Below are positions 28,221-36,528 of a stretch of DNA of 64,000 bases, in pieces. The notes beneath the pieces were generated by a model, which was given only the letters and a program-made list of their open reading frames with translations, had not been told where the DNA came from and ran no database searches. A program made the translations under genes and the position numbers. Each line of letters starts with the position of its first letter. Within the stretch, counting starts at the first letter, position 1. Source of the stretch: an uncultured Bacteroidota bacterium (GTDB lineage Bacteria > Bacteroidota > Bacteroidia > Flavobacteriales > Flavobacteriaceae); NCBI GenBank assembly GCA_902635895.1, contig CACPPV010000001.1:1-64000 (forward strand). Reading direction: 5' to 3'.

Positions 28221-29600
28221 TTATTTAGTTATACCGTATTTATCTATTAAATAAATTAGCGATGCCATAGAAAAAGCACCTAATTCCAATTCTCTTTTGT
28301 TAATTGCATCAAATTTATCTATTGAAGCGTGATGATAATCAAAATAACGTTGTGAATCAGGTCTGAGACCTGCAAGAATATTGTTTTCAGTCTGCAAAAG
28401 TGATATATCTGCTCCACTTCCACCTAGCTCAAAAGAATGAACTAAATAAGGTTCAAATAAATGTTTCCATGATAAGATTTTATTAAAATTTTTTTCATTG
28501 GTTGTAAATGAAAATCCCCTGGGTGAAAATCCGCCAGCATCGGATTCTAATGCAAATATGTGATTTAAATTATTTTTCTTTGAAATTTCACTATACCTTT
28601 TGGCGCCTCTAAGGCCATTTTCCTCATTCATAAATAAAACAACTCTTAAAGTTCTTTTTAATTTATAATCAATTTCTTTGAAAATATTTAAAACATCCAT
28701 AGACTGAACAATTCCAGCTCCGTCATCATGAGATCCATCACCAATATCCCATGAATCAAGATGTCCCCCAACCAAAATTATTTCGTCTGGAAATTCTGAT
28801 CCTTTGATCTCGGCTATTACATTAAAAGATTTAACATCTGGGTATGTTTTACATTGTTGTCTTAATAAAAATTTTAGGTTAGGATTTATTTTTAAAAGTT
28901 TACTTAATTTTTCAGCAGCATTAGTACTTATAGCTGCTGCAGGTATTCTTTTACTTTGCGGTAATTCACCATAACTCATTGTTCCCGTATGAGGATAATC
29001 ATCTAAACGTAAATTCAGAGATCTCACTATTACTCCAATGGCTCCATATTTAACTGCCTCAGCTGCTCCATTAACCCTTTGATCTACAGCTTTACCATAA
29101 GCTTGAAATGTACTTACTAAATTTGGTTGCATTGGGCGATTGAAGAAAACTATTTTACCATCAATTTTATCTTTTCCTAATATTTTTAATTCATCAAAAC
29201 TCTTAACTTCAACAACGTTAGATTTAATACCTACTGACGGAGTAGCTACGGAACCACCTAAAGCACATACATCTACATTAAAAGTAATACCAGGCTGAGT
29301 TTCTATTAAAGCAAATTCTTTTGGTCCCCTAACCCATTTTGGAACCATTACATCTTGAAGCCAAACCTTATCAAATCCCATTTTAGATAATTCTTCTTTT
29401 CCCCACTCTACAGCTCTTTCAGCACCAAGAGAGCCTGATAACCTTGGTCCTATCTCATTTGACAGATAATCAAGCATTTCATATGTTGAACTTGATGTCA
29501 TTGAAACATCAAAAATTTGTTTTATAATTTTTTTGTCTTCATTTCCTTGAGAGAAAATAACCAGAGACAAAAACAAAAAGAAAAAATAAATTTTCTTCAT
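28221..29600 (-). CDS. Exported M28 family metallopeptidase
   Basis: This 459-aa protein has a signal peptide (MKKIYFFFLFLSLVIFSQG). A protease-associated domain is inserted at about residues 130-240, followed by the M28 zinc site: VGGHLDSWDIGDGSHDDGAGI, MNEENGLRGAKRY, ESDAGGFSPRG and a C-terminal YHHASIDKFD. It should cleave amino acids or dipeptides from peptides in the periplasm or at the surface. It sits 7 bp before the PAP2 gene and 3 bp after the regulator. Confidence 0.92.
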   Translation of the reverse strand: MKKIYFFFLFLSLVIFSQGNEDKKIIKQIFDVSMTSSSTYEMLDYLSNEIGPRLSGSLGAERAVEWGKEELSKMGFDKVWLQDVMVPKWVRGPKEFALIETQPGITFNVDVCALGGSVATPSVGIKSNVVEVKSFDELKILGKDKIDGKIVFFNRPMQPNLVSTFQAYGKAVDQRVNGAAEAVKYGAIGVIVRSLNLRLDDYPHTGTMSYGELPQSKRIPAAAISTNAAEKLSKLLKINPNLKFLLRQQCKTYPDVKSFNVIAEIKGSEFPDEIILVGGHLDSWDIGDGSHDDGAGIVQSMDVLNIFKEIDYKLKRTLRVVLFMNEENGLRGAKRYSEISKKNNLNHIFALESDAGGFSPRGFSFTTNEKNFNKILSWKHLFEPYLVHSFELGGSGADISLLQTENNILAGLRPDSQRYFDYHHASIDKFDAINKRELELGAFSMASLIYLIDKYGITK

Positions 29601-29603
29601 TAT

Positions 29604-30767
29604 TTATTTATTTGAATATTGTTTAACATCATCCTTAGTAATCTTATTTTTTTCAGACAAAATGATTAATCTTTCTACTACATTTCTTAATTCTCTAACA
29701 TTTCCAGACCAATCAAATTTTTTCAATTGATTGACAGCTTCCTTATCCATAGTTTTTATTTCTTGCTCTGTATCTTTAGCTATATCTTTTAAAAAATAAT
29801 CTACGAGTAATGGAATATCAGATGATCGATCATTTAACGATGGTACATCAATCTCAATGACAGCAAGTCTATGAAAAAGATCCTCTCTGAAATTATTATT
29901 CTTTATTTCATTTCTTAAATTCTTATTTGTTGCAGCAATAACTCTAACATCAACAACCAAATCTCTTTCACTACCTACCCGTTGAATTTTATGTTCTTGT
30001 AAAGCCCTCAAAACCTTAGACTGGGCAGGCATGCTCATATCACCAATTTCGTCTAAAAATATGGTTCCCCCATTAGCTGCTTCAAATTTTCCTGCTTTAT
30101 CCTTAACAGCAGATGTAAATGCTCCTTTTACATGTCCAAATAGCTCACTTTCAATTAATTCAGAAGGAATTGCAGCACAGTTAACTTCAATAAAAGGTGC
30201 TGAATTTCTTAAACTATTTAGGTGAATTTGATGGGCTACCAGTTCTTTTCCAGATCCATTAGGTCCTTGTATTAATACTTTAGCATTCGTTAGCGAAACC
30301 TTATCAATCATATTTTTAATATGATTAATTGGTTTTGATTCACCGATAATATTAAATTCTTTTGAAACTTTATTTTTAGACTTTGAGGTTTTGACGAAAC
30401 TATTATTTAACAAAGCCGTTCTTACAGAATTCAACAGTCTATTTAGATCTGGTGGCTTTGATATGTAATCAAAAGCACCTAGTCTCATTGACTCGACAGC
30501 AGTTTCTAAATCTCCATGTCCTGAAATCATTATTGTAGGAGTTGATGGACTTTCTTCAAGAACATACTTTAAAACTTCAATTCCATCCTTTTTCGGCATT
30601 TTTATATCACATAAAATCAAATCATATTTTCCAGAGTTAATTTTGGATATGCCATCTACTCCATCGATAGCCTCAACTATCTCGTATTTTTTGTTTTCTT
30701 GTATTAATACTTTTTTCAGTACTCTTCTTATTGATTCTTCGTCTTCAATTATTAATATTTTTGACAT
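29604..30767 (-). CDS. NtrC-family response regulator (receiver + AAA+), lacking a DNA-binding domain
   Basis: The 387-aa protein has a receiver domain (1-120; phospho-acceptor D54 in [30 protein letters not shown]) and a sigma-54 AAA+ domain. The AAA+ motifs are Walker [15 protein letters not shown] (the sigma-54 contact loop, normally GAFTGA), Walker [13 protein letters not shown] and the R-finger region. The protein ends [13 protein letters not shown] right after the AAA+ lid; no Fis-type helix-turn-helix is present. No histidine kinase gene is next to it. It probably activates sigma-54 promoters from solution. It is cotranscribed with an MscS channel and envelope enzymes. Confidence 0.92.
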   Translation of the reverse strand: MSKILIIEDEESIRRVLKKVLIQENKKYEIVEAIDGVDGISKINSGKYDLILCDIKMPKKDGIEVLKYVLEESPSTPTIMISGHGDLETAVESMRLGAFDYISKPPDLNRLLNSVRTALLNNSFVKTSKSKNKVSKEFNIIGESKPINHIKNMIDKVSLTNAKVLIQGPNGSGKELVAHQIHLNSLRNSAPFIEVNCAAIPSELIESELFGHVKGAFTSAVKDKAGKFEAANGGTIFLDEIGDMSMPAQSKVLRALQEHKIQRVGSERDLVVDVRVIAATNKNLRNEIKNNNFREDLFHRLAVIEIDVPSLNDRSSDIPLLVDYFLKDIAKDTEQEIKTMDKEAVNQLKKFDWSGNVRELRNVVERLIILSEKNKITKDDVKQYSNK

Positions 30768-30770
30768 AAT

Positions 30771-31592
30771 TTATTTTTGTAAATGAACTACTCTTTGAGG
30801 GAAAGGTATATTTATATTATTTTCTTTGAACTTTTGATAAATCAAAAAACGAATATCACTTTCAATTAAATTCACTCTAAAACCATTATTGTAAGTAAAT
30901 ATCAATTGAAAATCAAGTGAGTTATCTCCGAAATTTTTAAAAAGGACATTCGGTGATGGGTTTTTCATTAAGTGAGGATGTGAATCTGCTATATCCAAAA
31001 GAATTTCTTTTACTTTTTCAACATCAGTATTGTAATCTACACCAACTGAAACCGATCCTCTTAAAACAGTACCATTTTCAGTCCAATTGAATAATGTTGA
31101 AGTTAAATATTTATGGTTTGGAATAATCAAAACTTTATTATCAAATGTAACCGCTCTTGTTGTTCTAATTTTAATATTTTCAACTCTACCAATTTTACCA
31201 TCAATTTCTATTATATCGCCAACATGGACTGTTTGATCAGCTAAAATTAAGATACCAGAAATTATATCTTGAAAAAAAGTTTGTAGAGCTAGACCCACAC
31301 CAACTAATAAAGCAGCTGATGCAGCAAAAATTCCAGTTAAATTAATTCCAAAGGTTGGGAAAGTTATAAAAGCTACTATTACAAAAACGAAATAATTAAG
31401 AAAAGAAAAAACTGATTTGAATTTAAGCTTTCTCTCCTCATCTAACTTTTTAGTGGCATTCTTTTTTATAAATCTTAAAAGAAAATGAGTAAAAATAAAT
31501 ATTAAGGAAACTAAAAAAAGTGAAAAAATAGAGAATTTAATTTCTGATGTTATAAAAAATTCTTTATTAATAAATTCTAAAAACTTATTCAT
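30771..31592 (-). CDS. MscS-family mechanosensitive channel
   Basis: This 273-aa inner-membrane protein has three transmembrane segments, the third being the pore-lining helix (GIFAASAALLVGVGLALQTFFQDIISGILIL). A beta domain follows (VGDIIEIDGKIGRVENIKIRTTRAVTFDNKVLIIPN), then an alpha-beta C-terminal domain. It should open under membrane tension to release solutes during osmotic downshock. It is the first gene of the five-gene minus-strand operon. Confidence 0.93.
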   Translation of the reverse strand: MNKFLEFINKEFFITSEIKFSIFSLFLVSLIFIFTHFLLRFIKKNATKKLDEERKLKFKSVFSFLNYFVFVIVAFITFPTFGINLTGIFAASAALLVGVGLALQTFFQDIISGILILADQTVHVGDIIEIDGKIGRVENIKIRTTRAVTFDNKVLIIPNHKYLTSTLFNWTENGTVLRGSVSVGVDYNTDVEKVKEILLDIADSHPHLMKNPSPNVLFKNFGDNSLDFQLIFTYNNGFRVNLIESDIRFLIYQKFKENNINIPFPQRVVHLQK

Positions 31593-31662
31593 TAGTATTC
31601 TAAAACCTAAAGATAATGAAATGAATAAATTCGAACTAGAAAATATAGACTAATTAAAAATT

Positions 31663-32769
31663 TTAAGAGAACATGTCTTTTACCTTTTCAAAAAAAGACT
31701 TTTCCCCTTTTTCAGGTGATGGGATAAAATTATCGTTCTCTTTCATCTGTTCAAAGAAAGTTCGTTGTTCTTTATTTAGAGTTTTGGGAGTCCAAACATT
31801 AACATGAACTAAAAGATCTCCATTTCCGTAAGAATTAATACTACTCAGTCCTTTTCCTCTTAATCTAAGAATTTTTCCAGATTGGATTCCAGCTTCAAGC
31901 TTAATTCTAACATTACCATTAACAGTTTCAATCTCTTTAGAAACTCCAAGCACAGCTTCCGAAATACTTATGTATAGATCAAAGTGTAAATTATTACCCT
32001 CTCTTTTTAAGAAAGGATGTTCATTTTCATTAATAAGTACAATTAAATCACCTGGTATGCCATTTCCTGCCGAATCGTTTCCTTTACCAGAAACCTTAAG
32101 TTGCATTCCATCCTCAACTCCAGCGGGAATTTTAACTAGAACTGTTTCTTCTTTTACAACTAATCCGTTTGCATCAGAGTTTGATGGTCTGTTGGAAACC
32201 ATTTCACCGGAACCTCCACAACTGGGACATGTTGATGAGGATTGCATTCTTCCAAGTATGGTATTAGTGATCCTTGTAACCTGTCCAGACCCATTACATG
32301 TGCTACATGTTTTGTATGTAACTCCTTCAGCTTTAACTTTTCTTTTGACCTTGATTTTCTTTTCAACTCCATTAACTATTTCAGCTAAATCAAGCTTAAC
32401 TCTTATTCTTAGGTTACTTCCTTTTGGTCTTCTGGAGCCACCACCAAAACCTCCAAAACCTCCTCCAAATGCACTACCAAAAATATCACCAAATTGACTA
32501 AAGATATCGTCCATATTCATGCCTGCACCACCAAAACCACCAGAACCATCAAAAGCAGAGTGACCAAATTGATCGTATTTAGCTCTTTTGTCCTTATTCC
32601 CCAAAACTTCGTATGCTTCAGCAGCTTTTTTAAAATTTTCTTCTGCCTTTGAGTCACCGGGATTTTTGTCTGGATGATATTTTATTGCCTTCTTTCTGTA
32701 GGCTTTTTTGATTTCGCTTTCAGACGCTGACTTTCCTACTCCTAAAATATCATAAAAATCTTCTTTCAT
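31663..32769 (-). CDS. dnaJ: Chaperone DnaJ with a reduced zinc finger
   Basis: This is the Hsp40 partner of DnaK. The 368-aa protein has a J-domain with HPD (H32-D34), a Gly/Phe-rich linker (about 70-112), and a cysteine-rich domain with only two CxxCxGxG repeats, CSTCNGSG (155-162) and CPSCGGSG (181-188), where most DnaJ have four. The fourth is replaced by NSDANGLVV. The C-terminal substrate domains follow (VKIPAGVEDGMQLKVSGKGN). It starts 11 bp after grpE and shares its promoter. Confidence 0.95.
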   Translation of the reverse strand: MKEDFYDILGVGKSASESEIKKAYRKKAIKYHPDKNPGDSKAEENFKKAAEAYEVLGNKDKRAKYDQFGHSAFDGSGGFGGAGMNMDDIFSQFGDIFGSAFGGGFGGFGGGSRRPKGSNLRIRVKLDLAEIVNGVEKKIKVKRKVKAEGVTYKTCSTCNGSGQVTRITNTILGRMQSSSTCPSCGGSGEMVSNRPSNSDANGLVVKEETVLVKIPAGVEDGMQLKVSGKGNDSAGNGIPGDLIVLINENEHPFLKREGNNLHFDLYISISEAVLGVSKEIETVNGNVRIKLEAGIQSGKILRLRGKGLSSINSYGNGDLLVHVNVWTPKTLNKEQRTFFEQMKENDNFIPSPEKGEKSFFEKVKDMFS

Positions 32770-32780
32770 AGTATTTGAAA

Positions 32781-33272
32781 TTAATTACCTACAACGACTT
32801 TTGGATATCTTATAATTTTTTCTCCAAGTTTATATCCTTGCTCAGTAATATCAATTATTTTTCCTTTCATTTTATCATTTTCAGCTGGAATTTGAGTAAT
32901 GGCTTCGTGAATTTCAGCATCGAACTCATCTCCTTTATTTACCTCAATTAAAACTAATCCTTGAGATTTTAATGTATCAGAAAATTTATTATTAATCAGT
33001 GAAAAACCTTCAACTAAACTTTTCTCTTTTGATTTTTCAAATTCTGCTGAAGCTCTTTTTAAATCATCAATTATGGGAAGTAATGCTGTCATAAGTTCTT
33101 GTGACGCAGTTTTATATAAATCCAGTCTCTCCTTAGATGTTCTTTTTTTATAATTTTCAAATTCAGCAAAAAGTCTTAAAAATTTATCCTTTTCTTCCTT
33201 GATTTCATTTTGCAAAGACTCTATCTGAGATTTTAAAGTTGGTTTTTTTGAGCTTTTTGATTTGTTTGCCAT
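32781..33272 (-). CDS. grpE: Nucleotide exchange factor GrpE
   Basis: GrpE releases ADP from DnaK. The 163-aa protein has the long N-terminal coiled coil (LKSQIESLQNEIKEEKDKFLRLFAEFENYKKRTSKER), then LLPIIDDLKRA and a C-terminal beta domain with HEAITQIP and GKIIDITEQGYKLGEKIIRYPKVVVGN. It leads the grpE-dnaJ unit; dnaK is not in the window. Confidence 0.95.
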   Translation of the reverse strand: MANKSKSSKKPTLKSQIESLQNEIKEEKDKFLRLFAEFENYKKRTSKERLDLYKTASQELMTALLPIIDDLKRASAEFEKSKEKSLVEGFSLINNKFSDTLKSQGLVLIEVNKGDEFDAEIHEAITQIPAENDKMKGKIIDITEQGYKLGEKIIRYPKVVVGN

Positions 33273-33296
33273 TATAGTTTTTTTTAATCTCTAGAG

Positions 33297-33328
33297 CAAA
33301 ATTACTGCCATATTTAAAATTTTGTCAA
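33297..33328 (-). promoter_or_regulatory. Promoter of grpE-dnaJ
   Basis: On the minus strand TTG, a 21-nt spacer and TAATTTTG lie 25 nt upstream of the grpE ATG. The -33 region overlaps the small inverted repeat ATTTTG-T-CAAAAT (33319-33331), which might be an operator. Confidence 0.5.
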
Positions 33329-33405
33329 AATGTCACAGATTTTATTTTAGTAAATCTTTTAGAGCTAAATCCAAATAAGGATATTTAAATTTAAATCCAT
33401 CAGAT

Positions 33406-34248
33406 TCAATTTTTTTTCGAGCAGACATCTTGGCTAAACAATAATAATTCAGACATTGAACCTGTGAAAAATTCGATAATTTTAAGAGGAATAGACGGTA
33501 TAATAATTTTTTTACCTAATATTTTAGAAATTGTCAAAGTAAACTGTTTACTAGTTACTGGGTTGGGAGCTACTAAATTATAAACTCCTTTACAATTATT
33601 TTCAATTAAAAATATAATTGAACTGACTAAATCATCAATATGAACCCAAGAATATATATTTTTTCCATTTCCAAACCATGTTCCCATGTAAAAATTAATT
33701 GAATTTAGTATAGGTTTTAATAATCCTCCTTTTTTTGATAAAACTAAACCAATTCTCAAATAAGTAATTTTTATTTCATTTTTAAATAAACTATCGCATG
33801 AAGATTCCCATTTCTTAACAGTGTTGCCAAGAAATGAATTAGAAATATTTTTAGAGTTTTCATCGTGTTTTAAACTAGTTGAAGACTGATATATTCCAAT
33901 TGCAGAAGCGCACAAAAACTGATCAATTTTTACATTTTTCTCTAGAATAATTTTATTTAATAGTTCAACGGATTTTATTCTACTATTTAAAATTGATTTT
34001 TTTGCATTTTTAGTCCAGAGTTGTGCAATTGGTGAGCCTGCCAAATTTATAACAACACTTACACCAAGAATTGAAGACGAATCAATAATTTCCTTTTCTG
34101 GGTTCCAATAAAATTTTTTTACTTTTTTATTATTTGATTTTAAGTTTTTACTAGTGGTTAAAATATTTATCTCAACATCTTTCTTTAATAGCTTATCCAA
34201 TAGATTTTTTCCAATTAGTCCACTTGCTCCAGTAATTAAAAATTTCAT
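33406..34248 (-). CDS. TIGR01777 family NAD(P)-binding epimerase, C-terminus lost by frameshift
   Basis: The protein begins MKFLITGASGLIGKNLL (SDR Rossmann motif) and continues with VINLAGSPIAQLWT, FLCASAIGIY, YNLVAPNPVTSKQF and the start of the DUF1731 tail. The ORF stops at 33406, but the +1 frame continues KKIESDGFKFKYPYLDLALKDLLK and stops at 33342, which is the expected family C-terminus. One extra base in an A8 run explains this; the repaired protein would be about 301 aa. The start at 34248 is preferred over the ORF-track start (34278), because that lies inside the promoter. Its substrate is unknown. Confidence 0.85.
   Translation of the reverse strand: MKFLITGASGLIGKNLLDKLLKKDVEINILTTSKNLKSNNKKVKKFYWNPEKEIIDSSSILGVSVVINLAGSPIAQLWTKNAKKSILNSRIKSVELLNKIILEKNVKIDQFLCASAIGIYQSSTSLKHDENSKNISNSFLGNTVKKWESSCDSLFKNEIKITYLRIGLVLSKKGGLLKPILNSINFYMGTWFGNGKNIYSWVHIDDLVSSIIFLIENNCKGVYNLVAPNPVTSKQFTLTISKILGKKIIIPSIPLKIIEFFTGSMSELLLFSQDVCSKKN
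33410..33417 (-). other. A8 homopolymer causing a frameshift
   Basis: The coding strand reads TCG AAA AAA AAT TGA. With seven A's it would read TCG AAA AAA ATT GAA, joining SKK to IESDGFKFKYP and restoring the conserved TIGR01777 C-terminus. The extra A is either a sequencing or assembly error, a true mutation, or a slippage site. Confidence 0.8.
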
Positions 34249-34275
34249 AAATGATAAAATAGTGTAATAAATGAT

Positions 34276-34305
34276 CAAAGTTAATTTGTAATTTTACAAT
34301 AACAA
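34276..34305 (-). promoter_or_regulatory. Promoter of the TIGR01777 gene
   Basis: On the minus strand TTG (34305-34303), a 19-nt spacer and TAACTTTG (34283-34276) form a textbook Bacteroidota promoter, 27 nt upstream of the ATG at 34248. Confidence 0.6.
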
Positions 34306-34313
34306 TTGATTTT

Positions 34314-35357
34314 ATGAAAATTAAAGAAATTGAAACTTCAAGAATTAATGAAGTTGATTTTACTAACTTAGAATTTGGTGCTGTTTTTACAGATCACATG
34401 TTTTCTTGTGACTATATTAATGGAGAATGGGTTAACCCTGAAATTATTCCCTATCAACCCATTAGCGTTAGTCCTGCATCTAGAGTTTTTCATTATGGTC
34501 AAGCTTGTTTTGAGGGAATGAAAGCCTATAAAGACATAAATAATAAGATTTGGTTGTTTAGACCAGATGAAAATTATAAAAGGATTATTAAATCATCCTT
34601 AAGACTTGCAATGCCTGAGTTTCCTGAAAATCTTTTTTTTGAAGGATTAAACAATTTACTAAAATTAGATAGCGATTGGATAAAACCTGGTTTAGGAAAT
34701 TCCTTGTATATAAGACCCTTTATTTTTGCAACGGAAGGATCAATAAATGCCACCGAAGCAAATCAATATAAATTTATGATTATTTGTGCTCCAGCTAGTT
34801 CATATTACAGCGGAGAAGTTAGAGTGAAAATTGAAAAATCTTTCAGCAGAGCTGCTAAAGGAGGTGTAGGATATGCAAAAGCTGCTGGAAATTATGCTGC
34901 TCAATTCTATCCTACAACCCTAGCCAAAAATGAAGGATTTCAACAAATTATTTGGACAGATTCTTCAAATCACGAGTATATTGAAGAAGCAGGTACTATG
35001 AATTTATTTTTTAGAATAGGAAATAAATTAATTACTGCTCCAACCAGCGATAGTATACTTGACGGTGTTACAAGAAAAAGTTTGATTCAAATTGCAAAAG
35101 ATCAAGGTATTGAAGTTGAAGTTAGACCAATAAAAGTAGAAGAGTTGATTGACGCTGCAAAAAACAATACACTTGTTGAAATATTTGGAAGTGGAACTGC
35201 AGTTGTGGTTCTACCAATTAAAGGTTTTGGATATGAAAATTCAAAATATGAATTAATTCAAAAGGAAAATTCTTGGGCAATAATGTTTAAAAACATACTC
35301 AATAACATTCAATACAACTTAATTGAAGACCCATATAATTGGACTGTTGAAGTTTAA
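34314..35357 (+). CDS. ilvE: Branched-chain amino acid aminotransferase
   Basis: This PLP enzyme interconverts leucine, isoleucine and valine with their 2-oxo acids. The 347-aa protein is of the BCAT2 (eukaryote-like) class: FHYGQACFEGMKAYKD, LYIRPFIFATEGS, the PLP-lysine region GYAKAAGNYAAQFYPTTLAKNEGF, EEAGTMNLFF and SILDGVTRKSLIQIA. Its last 4 nt overlap the end of the convergent MazG-like gene. Confidence 0.94.
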   Translation: MKIKEIETSRINEVDFTNLEFGAVFTDHMFSCDYINGEWVNPEIIPYQPISVSPASRVFHYGQACFEGMKAYKDINNKIWLFRPDENYKRIIKSSLRLAMPEFPENLFFEGLNNLLKLDSDWIKPGLGNSLYIRPFIFATEGSINATEANQYKFMIICAPASSYYSGEVRVKIEKSFSRAAKGGVGYAKAAGNYAAQFYPTTLAKNEGFQQIIWTDSSNHEYIEEAGTMNLFFRIGNKLITAPTSDSILDGVTRKSLIQIAKDQGIEVEVRPIKVEELIDAAKNNTLVEIFGSGTAVVVLPIKGFGYENSKYELIQKENSWAIMFKNILNNIQYNLIEDPYNWTVEV

Positions 35358-35740
35358 GATTCTAAAATTTTAGAAATATCTGGTTTAAAATAATTCGGCC
35401 CTTTCATTACTTTACCATCCTCTCTATAAATAGGTTGACCTTTTTCATCAAGCTTACTAAGATTACTTTTTTGAATCTCATCAAATACTTCTTCAATTTT
35501 ATGTTGCATTCCATGTTCAATAATTGTTCCGCATAATATATATAACATATCTCCAAGTGCGTCAGCAACCTCAACTATATCGTCATTAATAGCAGCTTCC
35601 AAATACTCTTGATTTTCTTCTGACATAAGATTGAATCTTAAATTAATTTTTTCTTTTCCAATGTCTGCTATGGGGGCTAATTTGTAGGTAAGTTTATAAA
35701 CTTCATGAAATTTTTTTACAGCTTCAATTTGATGTTTCAT
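35354..35740 (-). CDS. MazG-like nucleotide pyrophosphohydrolase
   Basis: This 128-aa all-alpha NTP pyrophosphohydrolase has the metal-binding EEN-QEYLEA helix and the partner DALGDMLYILCG helix. The family hydrolyses NTPs or related nucleotides to monophosphate and PPi, often as a house-cleaning step; substrate preference cannot be told here. The C-terminal part (LDEKGQPIYREDGKVMKGPNYFKPDI) is typical of the phage/Bacteroidota-type short form. Confidence 0.85.
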   Translation of the reverse strand: MKHQIEAVKKFHEVYKLTYKLAPIADIGKEKINLRFNLMSEENQEYLEAAINDDIVEVADALGDMLYILCGTIIEHGMQHKIEEVFDEIQKSNLSKLDEKGQPIYREDGKVMKGPNYFKPDISKILES

Positions 35741-35778
35741 ATTATAATTATCTTATTTTTGATCTAAAATAAATAATT

Positions 35779-35967
35779 ATGTTTAGTAATGGCCAATTAG
35801 TTTTTGCAATTGCATTTTTTCTAACATTTATTTTAATAATTTTTCTAAGTTACAGAAGAGATCTTAAAGGACTCAAGGGTACGTACAAGGGTATTAGATG
35901 GGTTATTATAGGGTTTTTATGCTTTGTTGGTTTATTAGTTATACTAAAAAAATTAAGTGTATCGTGA
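35779..35967 (+). CDS. Small two-helix membrane protein, conserved hypothetical
   Basis: This 62-aa protein has two hydrophobic segments (FAIAFFLTFILIIFL and WVIIGFLCFVGLLVIL) joined by a basic loop (SYRRDLKGLKGTYKGIR). The pattern resembles short membrane proteins of other Flavobacteriia, but no function is known. Its stop overlaps the GTG start of crcB in GTGA, suggesting coupling to fluoride export. Confidence 0.7.
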   Translation: MFSNGQLVFAIAFFLTFILIIFLSYRRDLKGLKGTYKGIRWVIIGFLCFVGLLVILKKLSVS

Positions 35968-36329
35968 AGCAAGTGTTATTAGTCTTTTTGGGTGGTGGAT
36001 TAGGAAGTGCTTTTAGATTTTTAATTTCAAACATTTCTTTTCTTAATATAATTAAATTTCCTTTTCACACATTTTTATCAAACATAATAGGATGTTTAAT
36101 TTTTGGTTTTTTCATGGGTTGGGCGATTAAGAACGATCAAATTAATTCACCTAACACTTTATTGATCGCTACTGGATTTTGTGGAGGATTAACAACGTTT
36201 TCTACTTTTGCATATGAAAATATAAATATGATTAAATCTGGAGATCTAAACCATTTTATTCTTTATACTTTGCTTTCTATTATTACAAGTTTCGCATCTA
36301 TATACCTTGGTATGCTTATAATTAAGTAA
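35964..36329 (+). CDS. crcB: Fluoride channel CrcB/Fluc
   Basis: This 121-aa four-helix membrane protein forms dimeric fluoride channels that protect the cell from F-. Visible are GGGLGSAFRFLIS, FLSNIIGCLIFGFFMGW and the family GFCGGLTTFSTFAYE motif. The ORF track begins 22 codons upstream inside the small membrane gene. The GTG at 35964 gives the correct family N-terminus (MKQVLLVFLGGGLGSAFR), so I use it. Confidence 0.92.
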   Translation: MKQVLLVFLGGGLGSAFRFLISNISFLNIIKFPFHTFLSNIIGCLIFGFFMGWAIKNDQINSPNTLLIATGFCGGLTTFSTFAYENINMIKSGDLNHFILYTLLSIITSFASIYLGMLIIK

Positions 36330-36473
36330 TAGCATTGAGACAAAAATTGATCAAATTAATAATTTAGACCTATCTAAATTATCATTCCCAAAATATTTAC
36401 ACTTTTAAATTACATTATTTGTAATAATAACTCCATTTTAAAGAAAAACGTTAGTAATTATTAGCTGTTTATT

Positions 36474-36481
36474 TAGTTTTG
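36474..36481 (+). promoter_or_regulatory. -7 promoter element (amtB island)
   Basis: TAGTTTTG matches TANNTTTG, 47 nt upstream of the first amtB ATG in a 199-bp AT-rich gap. No -33 TTG is seen at standard spacing, which would fit a regulated promoter. The rest of the gap shows nothing recognisable. Confidence 0.4.
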
Positions 36482-36528
36482 GTGAAAATTATTTAACAAA
36501 TTAATAAAAAAACCTAAAAATTATTATT

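Noticed and set aside
31970-32497. 175-aa plus-strand ORF opposite dnaJ
   Set aside because: Antisense shadow of the Gly- and Cys-rich part of dnaJ; Pro-rich translation without a family pattern.
33319-33331. CIRCE-like heat-shock operator upstream of grpE
   Set aside because: ATTTTG-T-CAAAAT is palindromic but far too short and unlike TTAGCACTC-N9-GAGTGCTAA.
35898-35963. Upstream extension of crcB in the ORF track
   Set aside because: It lies in the small membrane protein gene, and the GTG at 35964 gives the correct family N-terminus.
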